Position numbers and translations under genes: made by a program. A stretch of DNA of 25,790 bases. Source: JBAVQS01 sp049694275 (GTDB lineage: Bacteria; Chloroflexota; Anaerolineae; UBA4142; SHND01). Positions 1-6,659 of the stretch are shown here, piece after piece. The stretch spans positions 1 to 25,790 of the forward strand of contig JBAVQS010000427.1 in the NCBI GenBank assembly GCA_049694275.1, given 5' to 3'. The notes beneath the pieces were generated by a model. It did no database searches. It worked only from the letters and a program-made list of their open reading frames with translations, and was not told the origin of the DNA. The stretch's first letter is position 1. Each line of letters opens with the position of its first letter.

Positions 1-475
1 TAAAGCCAATCTGGCCGAGGCCAATCACAACCTTGACGTTGGGCAGCAATCCAAATTCCTGATAGAGATAGGGGCGGCAGTTAGCGAATTCGCCCGGCAG
101 CGGCTTGTTGTCGGGAGGCGCGCACCGGACCGCCGCGCCGATATAGGCATCGATCAGCGCCAATCCATCGTCCCGCGCAACGGAGGTCGGCTGGTTTGCA
201 AAACCCGCGCGGTAGAGGGCCGCAAACAAAAAGTCGCCTGAGCTGTCGCCAGTAAATACCCGCCCGGTCCGGTTGCCGCCATGCGCCGCAGGCGCAAGCC
301 CTACGATATACACTTGCGCACCAGGGTCGCCCCATCCCGGCACTGGCCGGCCCCAGTACTCGTCCGCGCGATACATCCGTCGCTTGTCCCGTGCGACCCG
401 CTCGCGGTATTCCACCAGTCGCGGGCACTTACGGCAAGCCACGATGGTCGCGTTCAGCACATCCAGCTTCGCCAT
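1..475 (-). CDS. Uracil-DNA glycosylase, family 5 (UDGb)-like, 3' part off the window
   Basis: This is base-excision repair: removal of uracil (and, in family 5, other deaminated bases) from DNA. The first 158 residues are present; the rest lies beyond the left edge. Visible: C14 and C17 (CRKCPRL) near the N-terminus with C118 and C133, the four-cysteine pattern expected for the 4Fe-4S cluster of family 4/5 enzymes; and motif 1 GLAPAAHGGNRTGR (59-72) followed by FTGD. Family 5 has alanine-rich GLAPA-xHG here instead of the acidic residue of family 4, so UDGb is favoured. The start is ATG at 475 behind a purine-rich GGGAGAGGAG. It lies 77 bp downstream of the ThiF-like gene on the same strand and may be co-transcribed with it. 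Family call strong; substrate range cannot be read from the sequence. Confidence 0.85.
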   Translation of the reverse strand, partial: MAKLDVLNATIVACRKCPRLVEYRERVARDKRRMYRADEYWGRPVPGWGDPGAQVYIVGLAPAAHGGNRTGRVFTGDSSGDFLFAALYRAGFANQPTSVARDDGLALIDAYIGAAVRCAPPDNKPLPGEFANCRPYLYQEFGLLPNVKVVIGLGQIGF

Positions 476-479
476 CGCT

Positions 480-533
480 TGCTCTCCTCTCCCTCCCTCT
501 CTGCCTACTTGTTTACCTCTCTACTTGTGGCCT
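480..533. repeat. Low-complexity purine/pyrimidine spacer
   Basis: Spacer between the ThiF-like and UDG genes. On the minus strand it reads as degenerate short units such as GTAGAGAGG, GTAGGCAGAG and GGGAGGGAG. It resembles the other microrepeat-filled spacers of this window (5251-5281, 10251-10271, 25034-25098). It also contains the Shine-Dalgarno region of the UDG gene. Confidence 0.4.
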
Positions 534-552
534 GTGAACTGTTGCCTTGCTC

Positions 553-1581
553 TCACATCCCCACATACCTGGCATAGAGGCTTTTTGCCACTGCTTCATC
601 CTCGGTCCCCTTGATGATCGCGCGGCCGTCGGCAAAAATGGTCATCTGGTAGGGATCGACGACAAATTGGACCAGGTATTCATTCAGCGTCGCCTTGCCA
701 ACCTGGCTCAGCCGGCCCGTCAGCGCGGGCAGATCGAGGGCATGGCCGCGTACGGCGCGGACCTGCACCGCGTTCCGTCCGCACAGGTGCGCCGTCATGC
801 TTCCGCTGCCCCCCTCCTCCAGGAATTCATACTCCCCCTGTCCACAAGTCGGACAGTCGGGCCGGCGCGGGACATGGAACGAGTCAAAGGTGTTTTCCCA
901 CAGGTCAATGTGGAGCATATCGGGATTGCGCGGCCCCATGCCGCTCAACAGCTTGATCGCCTCAGCCGATACAATCGAGCCAATTACACTAATAATCGGC
1001 GCAATGACTCCAGCGGTATCGCAGGTGGGCAGCGTGCCGGGTGCGGGCGCGTGCATAAAAACGCAGCGGAAACAGGCGGTTTCGTGGGGGATAATCGTCA
1101 GCGTGGCCCCATAGCTCCCTACCGCCCCGCCGTAAATCCAGGGACGCCGAAGCTTGACGCAGGCATCATTCACCAGGTAGCGCGTCTCAAAGTTGTCGGT
1201 CCCGTCGAGCACCAGGTCGGCCGCCTGGACCAGTTCCTCGATATTCTCGGCGTTGATATCGGCAACCACCGGCCTGACCGCAATGGACGAGTTGATCTTG
1301 CGGAGCTTGTTGGCGGCAGCCACTGCCTTGGGGAACCCGGCGGCAATATCCTCTTCGTCAAACAGGATCTGGCGCTGGAGGTTATTCAGCTCGATAAAAT
1401 CGCGGTCGGCGATGGTGAGCTGACCGACGCCGGCGCGGGCCAGCGTATTGGCGATGACCGAGCCGGTCGCTCCACAGCCGACAATCAGCACCCGCGCTGC
1501 CAGCAATTTCTCCTGTCCCTCCGCGCCGAGCGGGGCAAAAATCACCTGACGAAGATAACGGGCACGCTGTTGGTCGTTCAT
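553..1581 (-). CDS. ThiF/MoeB/HesA-family E1-like adenylyltransferase
   Basis: A 342-residue cytosolic enzyme of the family that adenylates the C-terminal glycine of ubiquitin-like sulfur carriers (ThiS, MoaD and relatives). Visible: the nucleotide loop GCGATG (35-40) inside VLIVGCGATGSVIA, the N-terminal RYLRQ helix, an Asp-containing LDGTDNF (125-131), two CxxC zinc knuckles (C170/C173 and C243/C246), and C187 in PTCDTAGV at the usual place of the catalytic cysteine. The last ~70 residues form a small extra domain ending in IFADGRAIIKGT, often seen on MoeB-like proteins; it is not a rhodanese. ATG at 1581 is chosen because the best -10 box lies only 9 nt upstream; an upstream in-frame start at 1638 would precede the promoter. 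No ThiS/MoaD or thiamine/molybdopterin gene is nearby, so the pathway is unassigned. Confidence 0.85.
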   Translation of the reverse strand: MNDQQRARYLRQVIFAPLGAEGQEKLLAARVLIVGCGATGSVIANTLARAGVGQLTIADRDFIELNNLQRQILFDEEDIAAGFPKAVAAANKLRKINSSIAVRPVVADINAENIEELVQAADLVLDGTDNFETRYLVNDACVKLRRPWIYGGAVGSYGATLTIIPHETACFRCVFMHAPAPGTLPTCDTAGVIAPIISVIGSIVSAEAIKLLSGMGPRNPDMLHIDLWENTFDSFHVPRRPDCPTCGQGEYEFLEEGGSGSMTAHLCGRNAVQVRAVRGHALDLPALTGRLSQVGKATLNEYLVQFVVDPYQMTIFADGRAIIKGTEDEAVAKSLYARYVGM

Positions 1582-1590
1582 ATGCCGGAA

Positions 1591-1599
1591 ATTATACCA
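1591..1599 (-). promoter_or_regulatory. Extended -10 promoter for the ThiF-like gene, probably leaderless
   Basis: On the minus strand the sequence is TGGTATAAT, a perfect TGn extended -10, with only 9 nt (TTCCGGCAT) before the ATG. No good -35 is visible 15-19 bp upstream. Transcription would begin at or within about 3 nt of the start codon, leaving no room for a Shine-Dalgarno site. It is divergent from the hrcA promoter. Confidence 0.6.
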
Positions 1600-1665
1600 G
1601 AATTCCGTGGCCGCGAGAACCGGGTGAGCGCCCGGCACGCCCGTTTCCCTTTTTTGAAAAGAGTA

Positions 1666-1694
1666 TTGACAGCACTTTTATTTCGTGATAGAAT
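1666..1694 (+). promoter_or_regulatory. Housekeeping-type promoter of hrcA-grpE-dnaK
   Basis: A perfect -35 TTGACA (1666-1671), a 17-bp spacer and -10 TAGAAT (1689-1694) lie immediately upstream of the CIRCE operator, so HrcA bound at CIRCE would cover the transcription start. Confidence 0.9.
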
Positions 1695-1695
1695 G

Positions 1696-1722
1696 TTAGC
1701 ACTCTCAAGTGGAGAGTGCTAA
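1696..1722 (+). promoter_or_regulatory. CIRCE operator (HrcA binding site)
   Basis: A perfect inverted repeat TTAGCACTC, 9-nt spacer, GAGTGCTAA. This is the canonical CIRCE element recognised by HrcA, located just after the -10 box and before hrcA. It predicts negative autoregulation with relief on heat shock. Only one CIRCE copy is present. Confidence 0.97.
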
Positions 1723-1745
1723 CGCTTTTTAAAGGCTATTTATCG

Positions 1746-2768
1746 GTGGAACTGTCTGAACGGCGCAAAAAGATTTTGGGACTCGTCGTCCGCGAGTACA
1801 TTAGTTCGGCCCAGCCGGTTGGGTCCGAAGCCTTGGCGCGCCTCAGGCTGGGGGTAAGCTCGGCCACGATTCGCAACGAGCTGGCCGCGCTGGAAGCCGA
1901 AGGCTTTCTCACGCATCCCCATACATCGGCCGGCCGAATCCCGACCGAACAGGGCTATCGGTATTTTGTCGCAAGCCTGATGGAAGAGCTAGAGCTCTCC
2001 CCTGCCGAACAGCGCATGATCCTGCACCAGTTTCACCAGGTGACGCTGGATGTCGATCAGTGGATGCGGCTCTCGGCGGCGGTTCTCGCGCATACATCAC
2101 ACACAGCGGCGCTGGTCAGCCCCCCGCGCGGCAAACAGGCTCGGTTCAAACACCTGGAGTTGATTGCGATTAGCGACGGCGTCGCCATGCTGGTACTGGT
2201 CCTTCAGGAAGGGACGGTCAAACAGCAGATGCTGACACTGCCCAGCCCGATCGAGCAGGATGAGCTCCGGTATATGGCGAATCGCCTGAACGATAACCTG
2301 GCGGGCAATACGGCGGGCCAGGTCCGCGCCCGGACCGCCGACCAGGAAGGCTTTATGAGCACCGTTGTGGGGAATGTCGCGGGCTTGATGGACCAGATGG
2401 ACCGCCTGGCGTCGCGCGAGCTCTACCGAGACGGGTTGATTGATATTCTCAAGCAGCCCGAATTTGCGGTTGTGGACCGCATGCAGCAGCTCCTCCAGGT
2501 GCTGGAAGAGCGCAACCTGCTTGAAGAGATCATGCTCAACCTGGCGCCGAGCGAAGGGGTCCAAATTGTCATCGGTCGCGAGGGGGGGCACGCCGAGCTG
2601 AACGAGTATTCCATGGTGCTGGCGCGTTACGGGATCGAAGGGGAAGCCAGCGGCGTGATCGGCGTGTTCGGTCCGTTGCGCATGCCCTATCCTCGCGCGG
2701 TCAGCGCAGTGCGATATGTTTCGACGCTATTGGACGATTTGATGCAGCGGTTTTACGGCGGTAAATAA
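1746..2768 (+). CDS. hrcA: Heat-inducible transcription repressor HrcA
   Basis: A 340-residue repressor of class I heat-shock genes that binds CIRCE. Visible: an N-terminal winged-helix domain beginning ELSERRKKILGLVVREYI, with the recognition region VSSATIRNELAALE and the wing signature HPHTSAGRIPTEQGYRYF; then the GAF-like and dimerisation regions, ending in an RMPYPRAVSAVRYVS segment typical of HrcA C-termini. The start is GTG at 1746: AAAGG at 1731-1735 is the only ribosome-binding candidate, and an earlier in-frame GTG at 1716 lies inside the CIRCE right arm and would add ten residues that do not belong to the family. Length is normal. It is first gene of the operon and followed by grpE after 23 bp. 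Confidence 0.95.
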   Translation: MELSERRKKILGLVVREYISSAQPVGSEALARLRLGVSSATIRNELAALEAEGFLTHPHTSAGRIPTEQGYRYFVASLMEELELSPAEQRMILHQFHQVTLDVDQWMRLSAAVLAHTSHTAALVSPPRGKQARFKHLELIAISDGVAMLVLVLQEGTVKQQMLTLPSPIEQDELRYMANRLNDNLAGNTAGQVRARTADQEGFMSTVVGNVAGLMDQMDRLASRELYRDGLIDILKQPEFAVVDRMQQLLQVLEERNLLEEIMLNLAPSEGVQIVIGREGGHAELNEYSMVLARYGIEGEASGVIGVFGPLRMPYPRAVSAVRYVSTLLDDLMQRFYGGK

Positions 2769-2791
2769 TAACCAGTCGACGGGAGGCGTAA

Positions 2792-3316
2792 ATGGCGGAA
2801 GAGCGAACAGAAGCGCCCAATGGGCAAAATGAACAAGAGCAAACACAAACGCCAACGCTCGAACAACAGTTGGATGAAGAGCGCAAGAAATCGGCTGAAT
2901 ATGCAGATAACTGGCGGCGCAGCGCGGCCGAATTCTCTAATTACAAACGGCGGGTGGACAAAGAAAAGACAGAGTATAGCCAGTATGCCAATGCGGTATT
3001 GTTGGCCAAGCTACTGGAAGTAATGGACGGGTTCGATGCGGCCTTTCGCGTCATTCCCGAGAAATTCCACACGGAACCCTGGGTCGAAGGGATTCGCCTG
3101 ACGGAGCAAAAACTCCGCCGCGTCCTGGAGAGCGAAGGGGTCAAACCGATTGAGGCGCAAGGTAAGGATTTCGACCCGAATTATCACGAAGCGATGTATT
3201 ATGAACCGACCCCCGGTGAACCGGAGGGGCGCGTGATCGGCGAGTTTCAGCGCGGCTATACGCTCGGCGACCGGGTCCTGCGGCCCTCACGAGTCAAAGT
3301 AGCCAAGGGCGAATAA
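2792..3316 (+). CDS. grpE: GrpE, nucleotide exchange factor of DnaK
   Basis: A 174-residue cochaperone that releases ADP from DnaK. It has a charged, Gln-rich N-terminus, a long coiled-coil region (roughly residues 20-80, including NWRRSAAEFSNYKRRVDKE), and a C-terminal beta domain with the family signature around FDPNYHEAMYYEP and EFQRGYTLGDRVLRPSRVKV. A GGGAGG ribosome-binding site precedes the ATG by about 5 nt. It sits between hrcA and dnaK under CIRCE control; 16 bp separate it from dnaK. Confidence 0.96.
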   Translation: MAEERTEAPNGQNEQEQTQTPTLEQQLDEERKKSAEYADNWRRSAAEFSNYKRRVDKEKTEYSQYANAVLLAKLLEVMDGFDAAFRVIPEKFHTEPWVEGIRLTEQKLRRVLESEGVKPIEAQGKDFDPNYHEAMYYEPTPGEPEGRVIGEFQRGYTLGDRVLRPSRVKVAKGE

Positions 3317-3332
3317 CTAAAGGAGCATTCCA

Positions 3333-5246
3333 ATGGGTAAGATTATTGGTATTGATTTGGGGACTACGAACAGCGTGGTGGCCGTCATGGAAGGCGGCGA
3401 GCCGGTCGTTATTCCGAGCGCAGAAGGTTCGCGCCTGATTCCGTCCGTGGTGGCAATCAGCAAGAGCGGCGAGCGCCTCGTCGGCGAAATTGCCAAGCGC
3501 CAGGCGATTACGAATCCCGAGAACACGATTTATTCCATCAAGCGTCTGATGGGGCGCAAGTACGAGGACGCCGAGGTGGACAAGGCGCGCAAGATTCTCC
3601 CCTACAAGATCGTCCGCGCGCCGAACGGCGACGCGTGGGTTGAATTGGCCGGACGGCAGTATTCTCCGCCCGAAATCTCCGCCATGATCCTGCAAAAGAT
3701 CAAGGCGGACGCGGAAGCGTACCTGGGCGAAGCGGTGACCGAAGTGGTCATCACCGTCCCGGCGTATTTTAACGATTCGCAGCGCCAGGCGACCAAGGAC
3801 GCCGGCCGCATCGCCGGCCTGGATGTCAAGCGCATTATCAATGAGCCCACGGCCTCGGCCCTCGCCTATGGCCTGGATAAAAAGAATTACGAAAAGATCG
3901 CAGTCTATGACCTGGGCGGCGGCACCTATGATATTTCGGTGCTGGAGCTCGGCGAAGGCGTTTTCGAGGTCAAATCGACCAACGGCGACACTTTCCTCGG
4001 CGGCGACGATTTCGACCAGCGCGTCATGAACTGGATTGCGGACGAGTTCCGCAAAGAACAGGGGATTGACCTGCGCAGCGATCGGATGGCGCTCCAGCGG
4101 CTCAAGGAATCGGCGGAAAAGGCAAAGAAAGAGCTCTCCACTCAAATGGAGACCGAGGTCAATCTGCCCTTTATCACGGCGGACGCCTCGGGTCCCAAGC
4201 ACCTGGTCATGAAGCTCACCCGCTCCAAGCTCGAACAGTTGGTGGGCGACCTGGTGGACAAAACCATCCCGCCGATGCGGGCGGCGCTGTCGGACGCCAA
4301 GTTAACCACAGAAGCCATCAATGAAATCGTGCTCGTCGGCGGGCAGATTCGCATGCCCCTGGTGCAAAAGACCGTTCAATCCTTCTTCCACAAGGAACCG
4401 CACAAGGGAATCAACCCGGATGAGGTCGTGGCGGTCGGCGCAGCCATCCAGGCGGGCGTCCTGGGCGGCGAGGTCAAGGATGTGCTCCTGCTCGACGTGA
4501 CCCCGCTCACCCTCGGCATTGAAACGATGGGCGGCGTCTCCACGTCCCTGATCGAGCGCAATACGACCATCCCGACGAAAAAGTCGCAGATCTTTTCAAC
4601 CGCGTCGGAAGGTCAGACTCAGGTCGAGGTCAACGTCCTGCAGGGCGAGCGCCCGATGGCCGCCGACAATAAATCGCTGGGCCGCTTTATCCTCGACGGG
4701 ATTCCGCCGGCCCCGCGCGGCACACCGCAGATCGAAGTCACCTTTGACATTGACGCGAACGGCATTTTGCATGTGACCGCCAAGGACAAGGCGACCGGCC
4801 GCGAGCAGCATATCACCATCACCGCTTCGTCGGGCCTGAGCAAGGACGACGTCGAGCGGATGGTCAAGGAAGCCGAGCGCTATCAGGCGGATGACACAAA
4901 GCGCAAGGAAGAGGTCGAGACGCGCAACAATGCAGACAGCGCGGTCTACCAGGCCGAAAAACTCTTGCGCGACGAGGGAGACAAGGTGCCGGCGGACCTG
5001 CGCGGCGATGTCGAGAGCAAGATCAACGCGCTCAAGGAAGTGATGAAGGGTCGCGAGATCGAGCCGATCAAGCGGCGCATCGACGAACTGCAACAGGCCC
5101 TGATGAAAATCGGCGAGCGGATGTACGCCTCCCAGGGTGGGCCTGGCGGCCAGACCCCGCCTCCCGGCGGTTCTGGCGGCGATGGCGGCCAACAGGGCGG
5201 CCCGCAAGGCGGCGATACCGTCGAAGGTGAGTATCGCGAGGTCTAG
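3333..5246 (+). CDS. dnaK: Chaperone DnaK (Hsp70)
   Basis: A 637-residue ATP-dependent cytosolic chaperone. Visible: phosphate-1 motif IGIDLGTTNSVVAVMEGG near the N-terminus, EPTASALAYGLDKK, phosphate-2 motif VYDLGGGTYDISVLE, the adenosine-region LVGGQIRMPLVQK (usually GGxTR; here GGQIR), the hydrophobic linker DVLLLDVTPLTLGIE, the substrate-binding beta domain, the helical lid, and a disordered Gly/Gln/Pro tail ending in EGEYREV. AAGGAG precedes the ATG with about 8-nt spacing. Full length. It is the last gene before a hairpin terminator; no dnaJ follows, which is unusual for this operon type. Confidence 0.98.
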   Translation: MGKIIGIDLGTTNSVVAVMEGGEPVVIPSAEGSRLIPSVVAISKSGERLVGEIAKRQAITNPENTIYSIKRLMGRKYEDAEVDKARKILPYKIVRAPNGDAWVELAGRQYSPPEISAMILQKIKADAEAYLGEAVTEVVITVPAYFNDSQRQATKDAGRIAGLDVKRIINEPTASALAYGLDKKNYEKIAVYDLGGGTYDISVLELGEGVFEVKSTNGDTFLGGDDFDQRVMNWIADEFRKEQGIDLRSDRMALQRLKESAEKAKKELSTQMETEVNLPFITADASGPKHLVMKLTRSKLEQLVGDLVDKTIPPMRAALSDAKLTTEAINEIVLVGGQIRMPLVQKTVQSFFHKEPHKGINPDEVVAVGAAIQAGVLGGEVKDVLLLDVTPLTLGIETMGGVSTSLIERNTTIPTKKSQIFSTASEGQTQVEVNVLQGERPMAADNKSLGRFILDGIPPAPRGTPQIEVTFDIDANGILHVTAKDKATGREQHITITASSGLSKDDVERMVKEAERYQADDTKRKEEVETRNNADSAVYQAEKLLRDEGDKVPADLRGDVESKINALKEVMKGREIEPIKRRIDELQQALMKIGERMYASQGGPGGQTPPPGGSGGDGGQQGGPQGGDTVEGEYREV

Positions 5247-5250
5247 TCCG

Positions 5251-5281
5251 ATAGTCGGATAGTCGCTAATCGAATAGTCAG
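5251..5281. repeat. ATAGTCGG octamer microrepeats
   Basis: Units ATAGTCGG (5251-5258) and ATAGTCGC (5259-5266) are adjacent; a third, ATAGTCAG (5274-5281), follows a degenerate spacer. They lie directly behind the dnaK stop. The same octamer recurs three times at 25034-25057. Confidence 0.6.
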
Positions 5282-5288
5282 ATTGTGC

Positions 5289-5320
5289 AAGGGCGGGGTG
5301 AAAGAGACCTCGCCCTTTTT
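5289..5320 (+). terminator. Rho-independent terminator of the hrcA-grpE-dnaK operon
   Basis: An 11-bp stem with one mismatch, AAGGGCGGGGT (5289-5299) against ACCTCGCCCTT (5307-5317), 7-nt loop, followed by a T-tract TTTTT (5316-5320). It lies 43 bp after the dnaK stop. Confidence 0.85.
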
Positions 5321-5336
5321 GCATTATATGGGCTAG

Positions 5337-5431
5337 CACGACGGCATCGACGTGGGGTTGTATTATGCGCACGGGCGGTGGTACAATCAGGAAACGGGCC
5401 TCTGGCTTTCGCCGAACGAGTTTGCTATTAG
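5337..5431 (+). pseudogene. RHS-repeat core fragment
   Basis: The frame starting at 5340 reads DGIDVGLYYAHGRWYNQE followed by TGLWLSPNE, the highly recognisable end of the RHS/YD-repeat associated core (usual form LYYxRARWYxPxTGRFLSPDP). It has a stop (TAG 5334-5336) directly upstream and no N-terminal portion, so only about 30 residues survive. The reading frame runs into the MITE-like element at 5432 and stops at 5442. Removing the element and one target copy restores the older frame, which still ends soon after (about 5624) without a recognisable toxin domain. Confidence 0.75.
5425..5431 (+). repeat. Left target-site duplication of the MITE-like element
   Basis: CTATTAG, identical to 5560-5566. 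An eighth matching base (G) follows each copy, so the exact duplication could be 7 or 8 bp. Confidence 0.6.
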
Positions 5432-5559
5432 GGTCTTATGCTAGTTCGCGCAAACTCGAGCTTTGATTGACAAAAAATCAGGCGCAACCAGCATACAATT
5501 GGCGAGAAAACTGCAATTTACAGGCTATTTTGTGCGTCAATCGGAACTAGCATAAGACC
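5432..5559. mobile_element. 128-bp MITE-like non-autonomous element
   Basis: Perfect 16-bp terminal inverted repeats GGTCTTATGCTAGTTC (5432-5447) and GAACTAGCATAAGACC (5544-5559) are flanked by a 7-bp direct repeat CTATTAG (5425-5431 and 5560-5566), read as the target-site duplication. The interior is AT-richer than the surroundings and has no transposase ORF. The palindrome can be stretched to 19 bp if the shared TA is counted, so a TA-targeting (IS630-like) origin is an alternative, but the 7-8-bp direct repeat fits better. It splits the RHS fragment. Parent IS family not identified. Confidence 0.75.
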
Positions 5560-5566
5560 CTATTAG
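5560..5566 (+). repeat. Right target-site duplication of the MITE-like element
   Basis: CTATTAG, identical to 5425-5431, immediately outside the right terminal inverted repeat and 14 bp before the next start codon. Confidence 0.6.
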
Positions 5567-5580
5567 GTTATGGAGGTTAC

Positions 5581-6357
5581 ATGCTTTTAGGCAGGAAGAT
5601 GAGGGTCTTTCGCGCCACTGACTATAACATTTACATCTGGTTAGATCGTTGGCGTCCAGTGATGCCATTGCTTTTCAACCTAGGCGAAGCAATGGGGCGG
5701 GTAGATTCGCGCCTGGCTCTCACCCGGTTTGATGACCAGTCCTTCAACTGGAGTTTGGCAAACGGCGGCGAACTGGTGACTAGGCTCGTAGAGGCCTTCT
5801 TAGAGGTGCGCGGCGATGCTATAGACGTGAATTCCTTTAATGCTGTGTTTGATACTGAAGTAGGGATTGACCTAGTCACTGTCATCCGCTTATTACCAGG
5901 AAATGACGTGCGAATGTCAGTTGCTAATGTTCGGTTCAATTTAGAACATACTCAAGATGAGGAGGCTCCGCTCAGTTATAATCGCCTATTTGAGTTATTC
6001 TCCATGTTCATTACTTTGGCTCAACCAGAACATGCAGAGGTCATGCACTATCCTCCGATCACCGAGACCTGGTATGAGGAACTCCGCGTGAGCATTGATC
6101 TCACCCAAGTCCCGATCACGATTCAATGGCTAAATTACTTTAACTGGGAATGGGTTGACCGGCTTGGAGGAAAGAGAAAAATGCAGCAAATACCAGAAGG
6201 GGAAGTAATCGAAGTACCATCGGGGATGATACTTGTCATGCAACATGACCCTTTCAGTTATCAGAATCCCGAACACGTAGCCGGACAACGACGACTGGAC
6301 AAATACTTTCGATTAGCCAAGTTACATAGACGATACCGCAAGCCTCTATCAGTCTGA
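5581..6357 (+). CDS. Imm52-like immunity protein (tentative), orphan
   Basis: A 258-residue soluble protein with no signal or membrane segment. Its C-terminal third resembles, from memory, the layout of Imm52-type immunity proteins of polymorphic toxin systems: a Trp-rich strand ITIQWLNYFNWEWVDRLGG, a short Pro/Gly segment, then GMILVMQHDPFSYQNPEHVA and a terminal helix. Its position directly behind an RHS-core scrap agrees with a role as immunity to an RHS C-terminal toxin that is now missing. The start is ATG 5581 after GGAGG (5572-5576, close spacing); ATG 5599 after GGAAG is a plausible alternative giving 252 residues. Codon use is clearly AT-richer (TTA, ATA, many NNT) than the core genes, suggesting acquisition. 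The family call rests on pattern memory only. Confidence 0.45.
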   Translation: MLLGRKMRVFRATDYNIYIWLDRWRPVMPLLFNLGEAMGRVDSRLALTRFDDQSFNWSLANGGELVTRLVEAFLEVRGDAIDVNSFNAVFDTEVGIDLVTVIRLLPGNDVRMSVANVRFNLEHTQDEEAPLSYNRLFELFSMFITLAQPEHAEVMHYPPITETWYEELRVSIDLTQVPITIQWLNYFNWEWVDRLGGKRKMQQIPEGEVIEVPSGMILVMQHDPFSYQNPEHVAGQRRLDKYFRLAKLHRRYRKPLSV

Positions 6358-6362
6358 TGCAA

Positions 6363-6430
6363 ATCAGATCGCAGTCGAATTCGGATTAAGGAATGTGGTT
6401 TTTTCTTCACACCGAGCACTGCGATCTGAT
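6363..6430. repeat. 13-bp inverted repeat
   Basis: ATCAGATCGCAGT (6363-6375) is perfectly repeated in inverse at ACTGCGATCTGAT (6418-6430), with a 42-nt loop, directly after the stop of the Imm52-like gene. There is no T-tract, so it is not a convincing terminator; it may be a leftover element end, since the WD40 scrap begins at its right arm. Confidence 0.45.
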
Positions 6431-6551
6431 CAGATTGCGCGACAAACCGGGCGCAGAGGCTACCGCCATCGCCTTTAGCTGCGACGGTTGCCACCTCGCC
6501 TGGGGTGACGCTACCGGCACACTGCATCTCATCAGTGCGCCGAAACCGTAA
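6393..6551 (+). pseudogene. WD40-repeat fragment
   Basis: One open frame from ATG 6393 to TAA 6549-6551 (52 codons). From about 6465 it reads ATAIAFSCDGCHLAWGDATG followed by TLHLISAP, a textbook last WD40 blade (xFSxDGxxLAxGDxxGxLxL). One blade cannot form a propeller and no upstream blades are present, so this is taken as the 3' scrap of a WD40 protein joined to unrelated DNA near the inverted repeat at 6418-6430. Confidence 0.6.
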
Positions 6552-6575
6552 GGAGGAACGGTCAACGGAGAGGAA

Positions 6576-6659
6576 GTGGTAGTGCAGGCCGTAGAGCTTG
6601 TGAAAGGAGTCCTTACAGTTGGGGATGCATGGGTTGAGTCTTTGCCGAGGCGACAATGA
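6576..6659 (+). CDS. Possible 27-residue peptide coupled to the TPR gene
   Basis: A short frame from GTG 6576 (or GTG 6582) to TGA 6657-6659, in phase with the WD40 scrap but beyond its stop. A GGAGGA sits at 6552-6557 and GAGG at 6570-6573. Its stop overlaps the TPR gene start as ATGA, a common translational-coupling arrangement, which is the main argument for translation. The product (VVVQAVELVKGVLTVGD...) matches nothing I recognise. It could equally be the tail of a decayed gene. Confidence 0.2.
   Translation: MVVQAVELVKGVLTVGDAWVESLPRRQ

Noticed and set aside
81..428. A 115-codon frame on the minus strand
   Set aside because: It lies within the uracil-DNA glycosylase gene in another frame; the glycosylase frame has four cluster cysteines and motif 1.
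547..1722. A 391-codon plus-strand frame opposite the ThiF-like gene
   Set aside because: It is the reverse-strand shadow of a well-supported adenylyltransferase; low-quality composition and no domain.
1716..1745. An earlier GTG start for hrcA
   Set aside because: It lies in the CIRCE right arm, adds non-family residues and has no ribosome-binding site upstream.
3294..4202. A 302-codon minus-strand frame within dnaK
   Set aside because: Antisense shadow of dnaK produced by GC-rich codon structure.
5467..5498. A promoter inside the MITE-like element (TTGACA ... TACAAT)
   Set aside because: The spacing is about 21 bp, too long for a normal promoter.
5432..5559. A Tc1/IS630-type insertion into TA
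   Set aside because: TA flanks exist, but a longer 7-8-bp direct repeat (CTATTAG/G) would then be coincidental; kept only as an alternative.
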